From NCBI GenBank assembly GCA_039881145.1, contig JAYKKI010000016.1, positions 12,468,501 to 12,532,500 of the forward strand: a stretch of 64,000 bases of DNA. Direction: 5' to 3'. Under the pieces are notes generated by a model, which did no database searches, had not been told where the DNA came from, and worked only from the letters and a program-made list of their open reading frames with translations. Origin of the DNA: Druceiella hillmani (lineage: Eukaryota; Arthropoda; Insecta; Lepidoptera; Hepialidae). The stretch's first letter is position 1. The number at the start of each line of letters is the position of its first letter. A program made the translations under genes and the position numbers. Shown here in pieces: positions 1-13,444 of this stretch.

Positions 1-827
1 CGCTGTAACACACCATATTTTAGATTATTATTAATTCCAATGATTCCATTAAACTAGATCAATACAGATTATATGAATAATGTTGAAGAATTCAATTATC
101 CTCGCTCTAAGGCTAGCAATGACCAAAGTTGGAATAACAATTTTTGGTTTAGTCAATAACCATCAAGGTTGGTTACATAAAAAAATATAAAATTTTTATT
201 TACATATCAGGTGTAGGATGAATTAGACTGCACAGGCAAACAGTACTGAATGTTTTATATTTTAAATGCTTTTTTAAATGTTTGTGCCCCATCTGTAACC
301 AGATTATAGTCTATTATTCCATAAGGGGAAATGAAACCGATTTAATGTAATGTAAGTATATGTCAACGAAATATATCATCTTGCAAACTGCACGCCACGA
401 AAGGCCTCCTCGGCGAGTAGCGGGAGCTATATTGGCCCAAAATTGTAACATGGCTCTCTAACATTGCTGCATCGATAGGAGAAAGGGCGTGACAAAAACA
501 ATGCGAAAATTTATTGCAGGGTACAGAATTGCATTGCAACTTCGCTTTACACCAACTGCCCACTATAACACTTTCTGCTAAGTGAATACTTGCAAATAAC
601 CCTTAGATTTGCTACAGTATTAAGCTAGCTGTTCATCGTAAAGCGGCAATGCGCTATGCTTCGTTTGCTACAGGTGGCAAAACATGTTGCTAATTGCGTG
701 TCGCTTACTGTTCTTCCTAATTGCAGTTTGTATACCTGCTGCTAGCCTCAAAAATTACTATAAAGTGTAGACTTGCCACAGACGTATTGCAAAATGATTA
801 CGCAAAACAAAAAGCCCAATCACATAC
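1..827. other. Intron-like sequence downstream of the minus-strand exon
   Basis: No further exon is convincing here. The stretch 370-560 is less AT-rich than its surroundings and could be a conserved non-coding element. The minus-strand open frame across it has no splice or start support. The rest is AT-rich and featureless. Confidence 0.4.
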
Positions 828-960
828 CGAGGGCAGCGGCGGGCAGAGGAGGCGGCGCGTCCGGTGAGACGGGGGTCATGTCCTCGGGTATGCGCTGCAG
901 CACCGAGTCCAGCGAACGGTTGCGCTGGTGGCCGGCGGTGCCGCACGGCGCCATCTTCAC
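828..960 (-). CDS. Coding exon of an unidentified gene, minus strand
   Basis: On the minus strand this block is framed by an acceptor (TTTGTTTGCAG followed by a second AG, so the exon may begin at 960 or 964) and a donor CG|GTATGT just below 828. The frame reads V-K-M-A-P-C-G-T-A-G, then HQRNRSLDSVLQRIPEDM, then a serine/proline stretch ending near PPPLPAAAL. It is about 65-70% GC while both flanks are AT-rich introns, which fits real coding DNA. RNRSLDS resembles a basophilic-kinase (R-x-x-S) site, and the PPPLP tail resembles an SH3/WW-type ligand, so a signalling or scaffold protein is possible, but I do not recognise the family. The ATG in AAGATGG has a good initiation context, so this could be the first coding exon of an isoform. 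Its partner exons lie outside the window or are unrecognised. Confidence 0.65.
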
Positions 961-1085
961 CTGCCTGCAAACAAACATTAAAACATGATTCTTAAAGTGA
1001 TTATTATAGCTTATTTTAAAGACTGATTTAGCACCAAATTTGCAAGTGACGCACGAAATTCATGATCCCTGTGAAAGTTTAGCAA

Positions 1086-1425
1086 TAACCTTTCCACAAA
1101 TTTCCTAACAGCTTTTGATTATGTTTAATATGTAAAACGTTTACGAACATTAAATTATGGGTAACATAAAGTAACCTTTCCAGAAATTTCCTAACAGCTT
1201 TTGATTATGTTTAATATGTAAAACGTTTACGAACATTAAATTAAGGGTAATATAAAGTAACCTTTCCACAAATTACCTAACAGCTTTTGATTATATTTAA
1301 TATGTAAAACGTTTACGAACATTAAATTGAGGGTAACATAAAGTAACCTTTCCACAAATTTCCTAACAGCTTTTGATTATATTTAATATGTAAAACGTTT
1401 ACGAACATTAAATTATGAGTAAGAT
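1086..1425. repeat. 86-bp tandem array, about 4 copies
   Basis: Copies begin at 1086, 1172, 1258 and 1344 with an exact 86-bp period. Each starts taacctttccacaaatttcc and ends around the gaacattaaatta stretch. Copies differ at only a few positions. The array lies about 120 bp upstream of the acceptor of the 828-960 exon in transcript orientation, so it is intronic if that exon is real. Confidence 0.95.
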
Positions 1426-4400
1426 AACATAAAAAAACAAACAATTCAATTGAAAACTAACAAATACTACACTTTAGATTCAAATTGTGAACAATAAACT
1501 TTACTATTGTTATTATGGCCAAATTGTCACAAGGTGAACAAAAATTGTCATCTTCAGTGAACGCCACATCTTTATATAACTATTAATACCGGCTGCTTCA
1601 TGACAGCGATGCACTTGCACACACATACGTCACAATAAATTAGTCTGGCCATGCACAAAGGAAAAATATCAATTTCACGCTACGTCCCCATAACGTGAAC
1701 GATATCGGAAAAAATACGATCTTCAAGGTTCTCCATATCCATAATTTCCGTTATGCACTATATAATTTGTATATTTATTGTAACTTGACTCTTTCTTAAA
1801 AACTATGATAAACTAATTATAATAAAATAGAATTAAGTACATTAACACATTGACGTTAGCAGAGAATTGTCGTTTTCATATAAAATACCATGATGACTCG
1901 AATCGCAATTCTCGTCTTCATATAATTTCTTAATTGCTTTCCAGGCCATTTCTTAATTGCTTAATTGCTTTTTTGCTTCGTACATTACTGATTTTTTTTT
2001 CTAACGTAGTCGGTTTTTTTTTTTATTTTTAATCATCCAAGCATACATATACTCGAAAAATATTAAAATCTTTTTCCTTTCGCGCAGTCAGATAAAAAAA
2101 TATATTAATAGAAACGCAACTCTGTCACACTATCAATTTGAATTTAGCAAACGAAGTAATTTAGAAAGGGAATGCAGAAATAAAATTTTTATTCACTTTT
2201 GTTTAAGAAGTTATCAAGTGCGAGACCGAAAACGCAAAGTTGGTGGGGTGGGCATTAAGCGTGGACCTAATAACCACGTGAGTTTGTTTACTTTGAGGGC
2301 AAATGCAAATAAATTTCGAATCATATTAGCAGGTATAATAAATGATATTTAAAGTGATTATGGACAGTTCACTCCGGTGAATGCTTACTCGAGTGAATGT
2401 TCTTTTTTTTCATTCCACGTTCACAAGACCCAGACCAAATGACATAGAAATGATCGTTCATCCGATCTTTTATATCGAACGAAGTTCCTTGAAATTCGTT
2501 TTATTTGTAATCATTTGATTAGAATTGACAAAAAAAGCAAAGAAAACGTCGACGCTGTTGGATGCGATCATGGACTTCAATGAGAAATATCTAGAAAAAT
2601 ACAGATACCTACATTGTTAAGAGAATTAGCGGATAGACACACAGAATATATTTCACTACCCGGTGTCGTCCGTCCGTTACAGGAAGCGGAACAAAATGAC
2701 TGAACCCGAAACAACAGTTTCCCTCTGTTCGAACGTTTCATTCGGAGCGCGGGTGAACAAAACAACTATATAATAAAAATTGCAAGTCAACATAATCTTA
2801 ATTAGATCTTCTGACTCTTTCTGTCACCATTAAGAAATGATTCGATTACAATCATCTAACATTTCGTTAATCAAAAACGGGAAAAAACGTTCTTTTCATT
2901 CTGAAATTGCGAACAATTGCTCATCGCTTCACTACAACCAACCATATCCGGATAATTTGAAGGGCCGACCGTCTAGACGGAGCGCTCCCTGAACGATTTC
3001 ACCGAAGTGAGTCATTAAATGGAGTAAAGTTATATTCGCTACCCTGCCCTACAGACGCCCGTACGGAAATAAATTAGGGGAGAGCGCTCAACTGCGACAG
3101 ACTGAAAAAGAACACCAATCGTGAAGATATATATTCACGACGGAAACTTAGTAAGTCTTCCGGGGCTGCCGTAGGAAAACATAGAAGAAATTTAACACTG
3201 ATAGGGAAATTCAATCAGTCTTGATAAGATGTTATAGTTATGATTATTACTAACGAATTATTCTAATTACAAGGACCACACGGTCCATCAGTAATTTTTA
3301 AACAGAATTAGTAACCGGCTATTATTGGAATATATGTAACAGAATTCATAACGATCCATTTTAATGCACTTTTCAAACGACATTTTTAAGCCACGAAATA
3401 TTGCACGCGAATACTCAATTCGCAATACCATTCTTTCCTATCGGTCGTGTCAAGAAACATAATAACAATCTTTCTATATATATTTTGAACATAGGTACAC
3501 AGATGACGGATTTATTGTCATAAAGAAGAATCTCTTACAAGAGGTGTAAAAAAGTAGAAAGTGGTAGTTATGTGAAGAAACAGTAGATGTCTACACAAGC
3601 TCACTGAAAGTTAAACTTTTCAAAAACTATCTGTTTTTATGCTGTGTTTCCACGACGCCACTCTTCAAGAACTGACCATACACAACGCTACTTAATTTGA
3701 TGGTGATATAACAATTCTGATATACTTATTTTGTTCTACCTGAACTTGATATTGGGAATACGTTTATATTTTTAGTATGGTATGTTAAAATTAATTTAAA
3801 ATTATACGAATTCACGATGTAAAGAATAAATAAGCGCACTTAAACTGCTCTAAGAATAAATCAAATTTCGTTTTGTCATAACACAACTGAAGGTCTGCGT
3901 GACACAGATCTTCAAAAACAAAACGATCACGTAGATATTTCTACACTAAATTAATCGGGACAAAACAAAATAAGCAATAGAAAAAGTTAAAGTGACAAAC
4001 AGAAATAAAGTATGAAAATGATTTCTATTAATGTTTTGGGAGTACAGCCTCACGACTTTTGAACACAGACCCTGAGAGCGCACAATTAAATTTAGCTAAG
4101 TCGATAATCTGATTAGACCAGAGTTTTCTTATCTATGAAACATACTTTAACCAAGGCCTCGTACTGACACAGATAGAAATTTGGATCAATGATATAACGA
4201 TTACATGACCAGTAAAGAGGATAGTTCTATGTTCCAAAATAAGAAATGTTCTTAACTTAAGAAAGTATCTCAAGACATCGTGCAGCACGGGAAAACAGGA
4301 AAACGTGAATTCTGTCCAGAATAAAATATTTCCTCTGCGTTATATTTTTCCTAAATCAATAGTAACTCTTGGAAATATATCTTCAACTTCAACTATAAAT

Positions 4401-6099
4401 CCTCATTTTTCTCAAATCTTCTGTCTACAACCATATTATAAGCTTTAATATCATTACGTTTTCGCTTCTATAATGTTCTCTTTTTCTAATATAGTCTCAT
4501 TTCTCAACAATGTTCCTTATCAACACACCTGTTAAAACAGTAAAAATTCATATCAGCTGTTTGTATCAATCGTTCAGCACGTCGGCCTGCAAACGTGTCA
4601 AATTCTTCTTATTTGGCGGTCTATTGCATTTTAAAATTGCAACACGAATACGGCCAGACTCTTCGTCAGACGTATACTTATTTACAGATGAGCCCGCCAT
4701 TTATTTTCATACTTATTTTTCAAGTGCCCTGATACGTTCTATTTGTACAACGAACATTTTTAACCGAATAAAATTTGCCTAATTTTTTTAAAAAAATTAA
4801 CCAGTTTATTGTTTCATAATGCATGCAAACAGGCAACTTATGATTGTTACGGTTAAAATTTACAATATGCGGTGGTCCTAACAATCTAGATCAAATCGTG
4901 ATATGCAAAGTGTAAGATGTTTTCAGTGTCACGTAACATCATTTGTTTTGATCACGTATCCTTAGAATTTAAAATAGACGCGGCCAGCCCATTCAAAGAT
5001 TTGATTTTACAAATGTAGAATTATTTTCAAGGCAAGTGATTCATTTGCTTTGTTTTTCTAGTGGTATTTTATTATAAGCAATCATCTTCCAGGCTGTTTC
5101 GAAATTAATATCCTTTTTGTCCTAAGTATTTATATAAAATTTATCGATGTGCGTCGTGCAGAGGATATATTATATCAATATTTTACAAGGATAATTCTTG
5201 GATATATATTTTTACGAAATTAAATTTTACTACGACGAATAAATTAAACCAAAGCATTAAGCAATAAGACAAACAATAAGAAACAAAAGGACAAGTAGTA
5301 CAAGGCGAATAAATGCTCGAATGTCTCTTTGCCGTTCAAACGTTTTGCGTGTAAAATGTTACACAGGACTCGAGATTATCATAACTGTTTTTATTTGATT
5401 TCCTTTTTATTTTTATACAATAAAATTGACTATATTTCTAAATTGATTTCTATTTAGTCATTTTTTTTCATTACACTAATTATCTTAACATTTTGTGATA
5501 CTATAGATTTATGTTATAAAAAATCGGCGGAATACATGCTATACTTGCATAATTAGTTTTTTGTATAATCATACCCACCTAAATATTAATAGTAATAAAA
5601 GCCAACTATTTGCTTAAAGCCGACCGTCTGCCGCGCTAACCACCACCAACCGCGCCAATGCCGTATAACATCGCTAACTGGGAGCCAAGTGCAGAGCGCT
5701 TTGATTAAGGCAAATGAACAATTTTGAAAATATTGAAAGACACATAAGGGCTAAAATTATTCCTTAGGTCGTGAGGTAAATATTTTTCGTCGAAAAGCTT
5801 TTTCTCTAAAACCAGTGGTTAAACTGTCATTAAGAAACAAACAATTACTATTAATTACGCTTCAACAGTTATAAGGAAATAAACAATTACAATTAATCGT
5901 TAATAAATCCCGATAATTTTGATTCAATCTATACCTAATTCTTAATGTTAACGATTCTTAGCGATTCTTTTGGTTATAAGGTTGATTAACAACAATTTTA
6001 AGCGTTTTCCCCGAAAAATATTAATACATCATATGTAATGTTGAATTCGTGTTTCAATAATTTTTTATTTAATATTTTATCCCCTGAGAGAAATAAAAA
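1426..6099. other. AT-rich non-coding stretch
   Basis: Mostly AT-rich with scattered short poly-T and poly-A runs. A GC-richer block at about 2,930-3,180 and another at 5,610-5,710 stand out. No open frame has coding-like composition or splice context. The open frame at 4,510-4,782 is plausible in length only and looks like chance. Confidence 0.5.
5610..5700 (-). mobile_element. Possible tRNA-derived SINE head, degraded
   Basis: Read on the minus strand, the GC-rich core contains TGGCGCGGTTGG followed by GGTGGTTAGCGCGG, close to a pol III A box (TRGCNNAGYNGG). No clear B box follows at the expected distance. It is either a truncated or decayed SINE head or a chance match. Confidence 0.25.
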
Positions 6100-7400
6100 T
6101 TTAACATTTTTTACTTCAAGTATTCAATCGTGCCGCCTTACTCTATCTCTATGCTAAATTTCAAATTTTACGTCGAATAGTTTCCGAAAAAAATACCTGT
6201 GACTTACGGACATCGAAGTGATTTCACTAGTGATCCATTTTGGCAATTTCAAACCACGCAAAACTAATTAAATACTCTCCTTAATGTCAGAATGACAAGA
6301 ATCTAGTCTAGCTAAATTTCGAATATTTGTTTGTCACGAGCTATTAGTTACAAATCACCAGAGTTTACCACCAGATCTGCAAGAAACAACTTAAAGTAAA
6401 TCTTATATGACATTGGATAGTAAAAAGGTTATTATCGGATTTGTTAGGATATATGTACCGCTATAATTTAAAACTGTGAACAGAACTATAGACAATGTTC
6501 TTATTAATACCGATCTAGGATAATCGCTATAGTTTTCCTCTAATCTTCCAATCAGATTTTACCAACCCTGTTTTTTCATAGTTCTTAGTGCCGTAGTTTC
6601 TGAAATAAGTTGGAATAATGCTCCATTTTCCCATATTTTTTGGCGTATCGCTTTAAATTTGCAATTTAAAATTATGAAACGAAATATTTTTGTATTCTTC
6701 ATAACAAGTCCTTTTAAATGGTATCCCAGATGATATATAAAGTGATTTTTTTTAAATTTCTTATATGAATATTATTAAAAGGTAGCCAATGGAAAATATG
6801 TATAATTATATATAACTATAATTAAATGTTAACTATAATTAAATGTATAACTATACAAAACTTCAAGTATTTGCGTCGTATAGTTTCCAAGAAAGCTGGC
6901 TGCCAATATAGAAAAACGTAAATATATTATCTATAGTAAAAACATGGAGCATATTTCAAATGTTATGACATTTAGAATCATCGCCATAGTTTTCCTCTAG
7001 CCTCTTAGTGGTTTTCTAAAAATTCATATTTTCTTCATAATTTTATGTCAAGTAGTTTCAAAAATAGGAGGGGCATATTTTTCTGTATACCTAACCTGAA
7101 ATTAAGAAAAAAGATATTTTTGAGACCCTATAAAGACCTTTCAAACAACATTACACCCTATATATGGAAATAAAAAAAAGTCGAGTCTTCTTTAATTTGC
7201 CACCTCAATACTTTCCAAATTAATATTATTTTTATAATTTTATTAGCTATTGAGATATGTGCGGATTAACATTTTTTATCACTTAGCCAAATATCAAGTG
7301 TCTACGTCAAGGGGTTCTGAGAATAACGGCTGTGACAGATAAACACACGAGTGATCCTATAAGGGTTCCTTTTTCCCCCTTTAAGGAACCTAACAAAATT
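6100..7400 (+). mobile_element. Degraded interspersed repeat, Lepidoptera-type family
   Basis: The stretch repeats phrases such as catagttttcctcta (two sites), 'caaattt...tacgtcgaatagtttcc' and aggaggggcatattttt, and closes with tctacgtcaaggggttctg, a tgacagataaacacacgagtgatc segment and ctttaaggaacctaac. Text matching 7,050-7,390 recurs in the same order and orientation at 49,770-50,150. From memory this wording typifies a very abundant lepidopteran repeat whose ends carry 'gggttccgta' and 'ggaaccctaaaa'. It is heavily decayed and has no open frame. Confidence 0.6.
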
Positions 7401-8186
7401 ATAATAGACACTACTGATGTAGATAAGATGTTCTTTCTTTGCTACTCTCTCAAATGTTCTTTTTTTCTGCCTTAAAACTTCAGCATTTACAATAACCAAT
7501 GCTCTATACAAGGTCGTTGAAAATCGACACATTCAAGTTAAGGTTCGTGAGGCAAGAAGTGCTCAGCTTAAAGGAAATAACGTATTAATTATTGGTCGAC
7601 AAGAAAAATCTAAAAATTGTGGAAATACCCTGTCAAACTATTAATAAAATTATCAGCGTACAACCCCCCGTAAGTCATGAATATTTATATACATATAATA
7701 AAACAAGCATAAAAATCAAACTTAAACCCTTTAATAACATATTTCATATTCGATCGGAGATTAATAATAATTCCGTTAATAATATGCAACTCTACTAATA
7801 CATAAGCTATTTCTATACAAATTATTTTCTGCAAAATAAATTAACAACAATCTCAATCGTATCTTAACGACAAAGTTGCTTTATAAATTATATACGACAT
7901 TAATCTCGAACAAAACACCCGCACTAAAGCAGCTTACTAAACAGTGTATCTACTGAAACCATAATTCGATTTGAAAACAGCTCAGGCGCGAGTGCCGCCC
8001 TATTCAAATTTCCCTCGTACTGTAATATGTAATTAATTACTTTCCGCAAGTTTACGCCATTTACACGGATCAGTAATACCTATCCACGGGCGAAATATCG
8101 TATGTAACAGAATCTTAAGGCTGAGTCGAGCTAAAATCATCACGGCAGCTCCGTGCATTTATTTAATAAGTACATGCTCATAGGTA
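7401..8186. other. AT-rich non-coding stretch
   Basis: No recognisable gene or element. The short plus-strand open frame at 7,592-7,798 is AT-rich with Ile/Asn/Lys-biased composition expected by chance. Confidence 0.5.
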
Positions 8187-8870
8187 GTATCTTAGTAGAC
8201 ATATATGTGTATTTAATAAGTTAAAGCTCCTGTCTGCAACGTTTGAGAAATTGCAACTTGGAGTAATTTGGAAAACGTTTGCAACTTGGAGTAATTTATA
8301 GAAGTTTTACTATATACTATGTACTACTATATAGTTGTTACTATATATTACTCAATTCTTATAACGCGGTAGAATAATGACTTTTGCATAGATCTATCAC
8401 TATATCGCTTAATAATGGTTTTTGCATACATCTATCCAAGATTGTATCTTAGTAGATATATATGTGTATTTAATAAGTTAAAGCTCCTGTCTGCAACGTT
8501 TGAGAATTTGCAATTTGGAGTAATTTGGAAAACGTTTGCAACTTGGAGTAATTTATAGAAGTTTTACTATATACTATGTACTACTATATAGTTGTTACTA
8601 TATATTACTCAATTCTTATAACGCGGTAGAATAATGACTTTTGCATAGATCTATCACTATATCGCTTAATAATGGTTTTTGCATACATCTATCCAAGATT
8701 GTATCTTAGTAGATATATATGTGTATTTAATAAGTTAAAGCTCCTGTCTGCAACGTTTGAGAATACTTGGAGTAATTTATAGAAGTTTTTCAACTATATA
8801 CTACTCAATTTTTATAACGCAGTAGAATAATGGTTTTTGCATAGATCATCCATTTACTATATCACTTTGA
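8187..8870. repeat. 257-bp tandem repeat, about 2.7 copies
   Basis: Copies start with gtatcttagtag at 8187, 8444 and 8701 (exact 257-bp period). The third copy has lost an internal segment containing ggaaaacgtttgcaacttgg and then diverges. The unit itself holds a short internal duplication, aacgtttg...caacttggagtaattt. Copies 1 and 2 are almost identical. Confidence 0.93.
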
Positions 8871-10486
8871 AAAACTCATCTAAGAGCACTTCCTCCACAC
8901 AACACTCTTCCCACGATACAACTGCGTGTTTAGGTGTATTACATTGCAAAAAGTATGCCGGTATGGAAGTCCGCATTCTACACTCACATGTATGGCATAG
9001 AGACGAGAGGCCATTTTTGCGTCTTCAATAGCCATTTAGAGTCAACAGCGGCACAAAAAGTGTTGTACGCGGAAATGCATTGACGTCGATAAAATATCGA
9101 AGCAGTATTGCAATGCGGCTCACGGAATCGCAAAATGCTTCTTTTGTATAAAAAGAAATTGTCTATTGCTCTGTCTGCCAGCACGTTCGTTTGTTTGTAC
9201 TCGTAACACTTAAAAACTATAAAACAAGCTTAGGTAGAGTTTTCACTCTTATATTTATTTATTTTTCACTCTTACATTGATACAAAATTGGTAAAAAAAT
9301 TAAAAAGTCAATTTTTTTCGATAAGAAATGACAACGCTAGAAAAATATTTTCTATTTCTCCTAATTTTTAGCACTATATTGAACTAAATTTTAACATAAT
9401 TTAACGCTCGCATTTGACTATCAAACAATGTATTATGATAAAAATTATGAATCAAAATAAAGGCATCTGGTAGACAACACCGTCACGTAAACACACGGAC
9501 GCATAGACCGCTGAGCAAACATGACAATCTGACATTTATACGTCACGGCCACATTGTCTACACAGCTGTCCGCAACAGCAAAAAAATACGACAAATCGCA
9601 TGGAAACATGGGCTCTTAGAACCCAGCGTTGCCATGCAAACAACTCACGAGTAATCACAGATATGTACAAAATTAATTTTCAATTTAAAAACTGTTTAAA
9701 ATACGCAGTATATCAATAAGTAGTAAAAAGGATTATGCCGATTTAGGCAAAGAACGAGAGCAACTGTGCTCACATTAGTCGTGACGTTATCAAAAAACAC
9801 ATCAGCAAAAAAATCGATTTAGAGCTTCCAAGATAAGTACATAAAGAAACAAGTTCACATTTTTATATTTTAGTATAAATTTACTTTTTATATCCGCTCA
9901 CTCCAGAAATTCTTATTGAAAAAAATTGATAACAGTAAAGTGATTAACTACACTCGACGCGAGATGAGCGTGAGATCGCTGTAAAGAACGATCTTTATCT
10001 AACAGAACGTAGACATTAATCAAAATTTAAACATCTTATCATTAATGTTGGCAGCTGTCAAACTGACAGCATTAATAGTTTCCACGCCACAATTATTAAA
10101 CTAAACAAAATTATCTCAAGAGCTAACTGAATTTATAGCCATTTGGTCACTTAACACGTTTATACTATGGCAACATATCGCTATGGCAGTCATGTCCAAA
10201 CCCAAGCAACTTTGAACACTTCTATAACTTTTGTATTTTTTATATTTGAATTCGAATATTTGTAACATTACATTTCTAAACTGAAAATAAGCTGAAACAT
10301 GATGGTCTTAAAATCAGTTAAACTGTTTATTTTACATACACATGACGCTCTATAGCATTCATGGCATTTTTATAACCAATTGATGACAACGTTTGACGTT
10401 CAATTTTACCAACATTTACATAAAAAAACATTTTGAAGGTTTTTAGTGGAATACTAGACATTAAATTTCATGTAAATGGCGTCAAT
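8871..10486. other. AT-rich non-coding stretch
   Basis: No gene recognised. Small open frames near 8,837-9,184 overlap on both strands and have no coding signature. A short imperfect foldback, ctgtca-aac-tgacag with matching cattaat flanks, lies near 10,040-10,075. Confidence 0.45.
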
Positions 10487-10512
10487 TTCATGACTGCAAT
10501 AGCAGTCATGAA
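10487..10512. repeat. Foldback: 11-bp arms, 4-nt spacer
   Basis: ttcatgactgc, spacer aata, gcagtcatgaa: a perfect inverted repeat with a 4-nt loop. It is the shortest member of a recurrent class in this window. Confidence 0.85.
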
Positions 10513-10636
10513 TTTTAAGATGAATATAAATAAAAGAAAAAAAGTCAACACTGCCAAAATCTCGCTATATAAGCTGTAAAATAATCGTGCAAAAAATACC
10601 GTAAACGAAACCTATCCTTACCAGGACTCACACCCT

Positions 10637-11420
10637 TCACGTTTGTCTGCCGCCATATCTTAATTTAATAAATTTACAAACACAACTGACGATAAGCATA
10701 GACACGAACAACCCAATCTTCATTCTCGACCCTGTCGATCCCCTGCGACGTATAAGTGCGGGTGAAATTTCACCCCTACCCCCAGACATTTGAAATATCC
10801 GTAACACGATCGTTCTCACGCGCGCACCGTTACCACAACGGCAGATGGCACATTCTGATACCGGTAGCGAACCACTTACAAATTTGGCCAAACCTTTCAA
10901 ACTCTTTGCTCAAGCGGTGCTTACCAAACTGACCCAGAAAAGTAATTCAACTATGTGTTATGACGTAAACCTACGGGGACCACTCGCTGCAAACATTGCT
11001 ACTTTCTATTATGAAATACTTTCGGTCCTTTCAAAAAGAAAAATGTATCTACATTTTCATAAACGTCTATTCGACTCGTAAAGCACAAATAGCCAAGGAT
11101 ATTGAAAGACGAGCCAAGAAAATTGTTTGTTTTATACAAGTAGATCTTGTGCCATATTTGAAATCATGTCAAAGAACTTATTTTCTATAAAAACAAAGTT
11201 ACTCAGTGAGCAGGCCTCTCTAACAGACGCAAACTGTCCCTGTAATGGCTCATACCTGCCAATGTTATGTAAGTTTGTAAATCCCCGGCTCTCTGGAATT
11301 GGTAAATTCTCAATTAACTTACACGCTTTGTTTGAACTAAATACAAGACGAAAGACAAAAAATAAAAAGACGTACCGACGGTTTGATTTAAGCAATCAAG
11401 TGAAATACATGTTAAATTGA
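10637..11420. other. Mixed-composition non-coding stretch with overlapping short frames
   Basis: The part 10,640-10,880 is GC-richer than its surroundings. Several short frames overlap on both strands to 11,420, but none shows a domain, a splice context or coding-like third positions. It may be a fragment of an unrecognised element. Confidence 0.3.
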
Positions 11421-11597
11421 CAGAAAAGGGACAAAAATGTTATTTCTTTTAAACCATAGAGGTGATATATTTAGCCTCCATATTTCTTTCTTTTTATGTT
11501 TGTTTTTGTCACACTCTATCTTTTTATTAAATTAACCAAATTTTATGCATGAATTCAGTGGAGCAGTAATTCCTAGAAGAAAATTATCTGACTAATT

Positions 11598-11647
11598 GGA
11601 GTCAAAATCGCATTTTTAATGACAATTAAAAATGCGATTTTGACTCC
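11598..11647. repeat. Perfect foldback: 23-bp arms, 4-nt spacer
   Basis: Arm 11598-11620 starts ggagtcaaaatcgc and arm 11625-11647 is its exact reverse complement, separated only by gaca. The outer flanks (ctaat / tttag) extend the pairing imperfectly. The spacer is short for a typical miRNA precursor loop. Confidence 0.97.
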
Positions 11648-13200
11648 GATTTAGTTAAATTAAAATATATACTAATATTTAAACCGTTTCATTGGTGTTG
11701 AACATTCAACTTCTTAAAAATAATACGTCTCTAAGTTTAGTACAATTCATAACAGCACAGCAATCGATTTTGATGTGACCTTTAATAACTTAATCTGGAT
11801 TGATCCAATAGCCAAGTGTTTTCTAAAATATTCAATCTTGCGCTCAAATCATCTACATCGTTGATCTCGAATCTGCTGAGACCTTTTCCCGAGTACCTCA
11901 CCAGCATTCAGTTCATTCTATCTTTAGCATTCCTTCCGGCACTTTCCGAAAGATCACGACCCTGTTAGCCAACGACGACGACAACCTACAGGCTTGCAGA
12001 CAGTTCGCAACATAATATGTGAGATGAAATGACGAGTTGCTAGCAATGTTTACATGATGTCTTAATTTGAATAAATTGAGTCCACAATTTAATCACAACT
12101 TTAAATACATTTAGTATTTACTACCTCTCAAAAAGAGACAGATAATAAAATCAAGCGATTATGACGAAATGTTATATTGGCAACTATAATTTATTAATCG
12201 GTTTCACCACTATAACAAAATGTATCACAACTTAGAACACAGAACCTGTTTTATAAAATATAATTTATAAAAATACATTCAAACAAACAGGTAAACAGGC
12301 AATTGTTGCACTTCTTATAGAATAACGAGATCATTGGCAGGCTTACAATGCCATAATCCAATCATAATCGGTTCATATAGTAATCTGATATTGACAAGAA
12401 AACAGACAGAAAAATGCAGGCAATCTTTGGACTTACACAAATATTTATATAAAAAAGTAAAAGCATAAATGATAAAACCTAGATTAAGTTTAAAGTACTT
12501 TTTTCTTTCAACGGTAACTTTAAAACAAATACGTATTTCAATTCATTTTACACACGCCAATATTGCCAACGTAACTGCTCTAATTAATTTTGAAAATAAC
12601 CTACGCCATATTAACCAATATTGCTTGCAGCTGATTCCTTACGTTTAAACACTGTTTATTAAGTTCTTCTCACTGCTGGTCTGGCTTTTATTTTCAAAGA
12701 TAATATACGGATTTAAACCATTGGCATACGAAATACTATAAAACTCAACATTTTTTTGAAAACAAATGAGAATCTAAACGTGTTATCCTAAAATTGCCTA
12801 ATCACTTAATTATTTTCTTAATAATCACATTCTCGTATAAAATTCACCTCCCTTGCAGAATGTAACATAAATGTATTAACGATCGTCTTAATGTTCTTTA
12901 ATAATTTTAACGTGAAATGGACTAACTAATTCAGCTTGAAACCGATACTCGAATATATCAATAGTAATTAATAGCAGATATACATGAAATTAAATACAAG
13001 TTAAAATACTTCGTTCCGTCTACTTTGTGGTATGAAAGCATGCACTGTTAATGTAACTTATCTCTCGATTAAGATGGAAGCACTCGTTTTCTGCCCTGGT
13101 AACCCGATCTGACCTTAACGACCACATATCTATGAATAACCCAAACCTTCACAACCACATTGACACCAGCGCCATACTTCAGACCGCCTAATCAAAGCTG
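11648..13200. other. AT-rich non-coding stretch
   Basis: No gene recognised. A GC-richer block at about 11,875-12,015 stands out without a convincing frame or repeat structure. Confidence 0.45.
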
Positions 13201-13204
13201 ACGA

Positions 13205-13423
13205 TTCTCAAACGATCGTTTTGTTTATATCTCCGCCCAATTAACATTCCTACGTCCAAAACACTCGAAACGCCACCGCCACCTCCACGATCCAAATGGA
13301 TCACTTCAAACGGCTGCGGCACACCGGGAAGCTGCGGAGATGATTCATGCCGTTATCGAGCTGGAACGAATGAAAAAGCACATAAACAAGACCACGAGAG
13401 CGCGCCGCGTAGTGGACTCGTAG
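13205..13423 (+). pseudogene. Short open coding-like segment, unidentified
   Basis: A frame open from just after a TGA near 13,200 to a TAG near 13,423 has coding-like composition in its second half. It includes DPNGSLQTAAAHREAAEMIH and then VIELERMKKHINKTTRARR before the stop. The block is clearly less AT-rich than its flanks. There is no ATG at the beginning of the frame and no strong acceptor upstream. It could be a terminal exon, a decayed transposon fragment or chance; I do not recognise the protein. Confidence 0.25.
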
Positions 13424-13444
13424 ACTCGATTGTGCCACCAGAGG

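Noticed and set aside
758..988. Open frames on both strands across the GC-rich block near 900
   Set aside because: They are read-through frames over the spliced exon at 828-960. The frame supported by splice sites and composition is different.
11598..11647. Foldback as a microRNA precursor
   Set aside because: Perfect 23-bp stem with a 4-nt loop is too short and too symmetrical for a typical animal pre-miRNA; other foldbacks in the window share the geometry but not the sequence.
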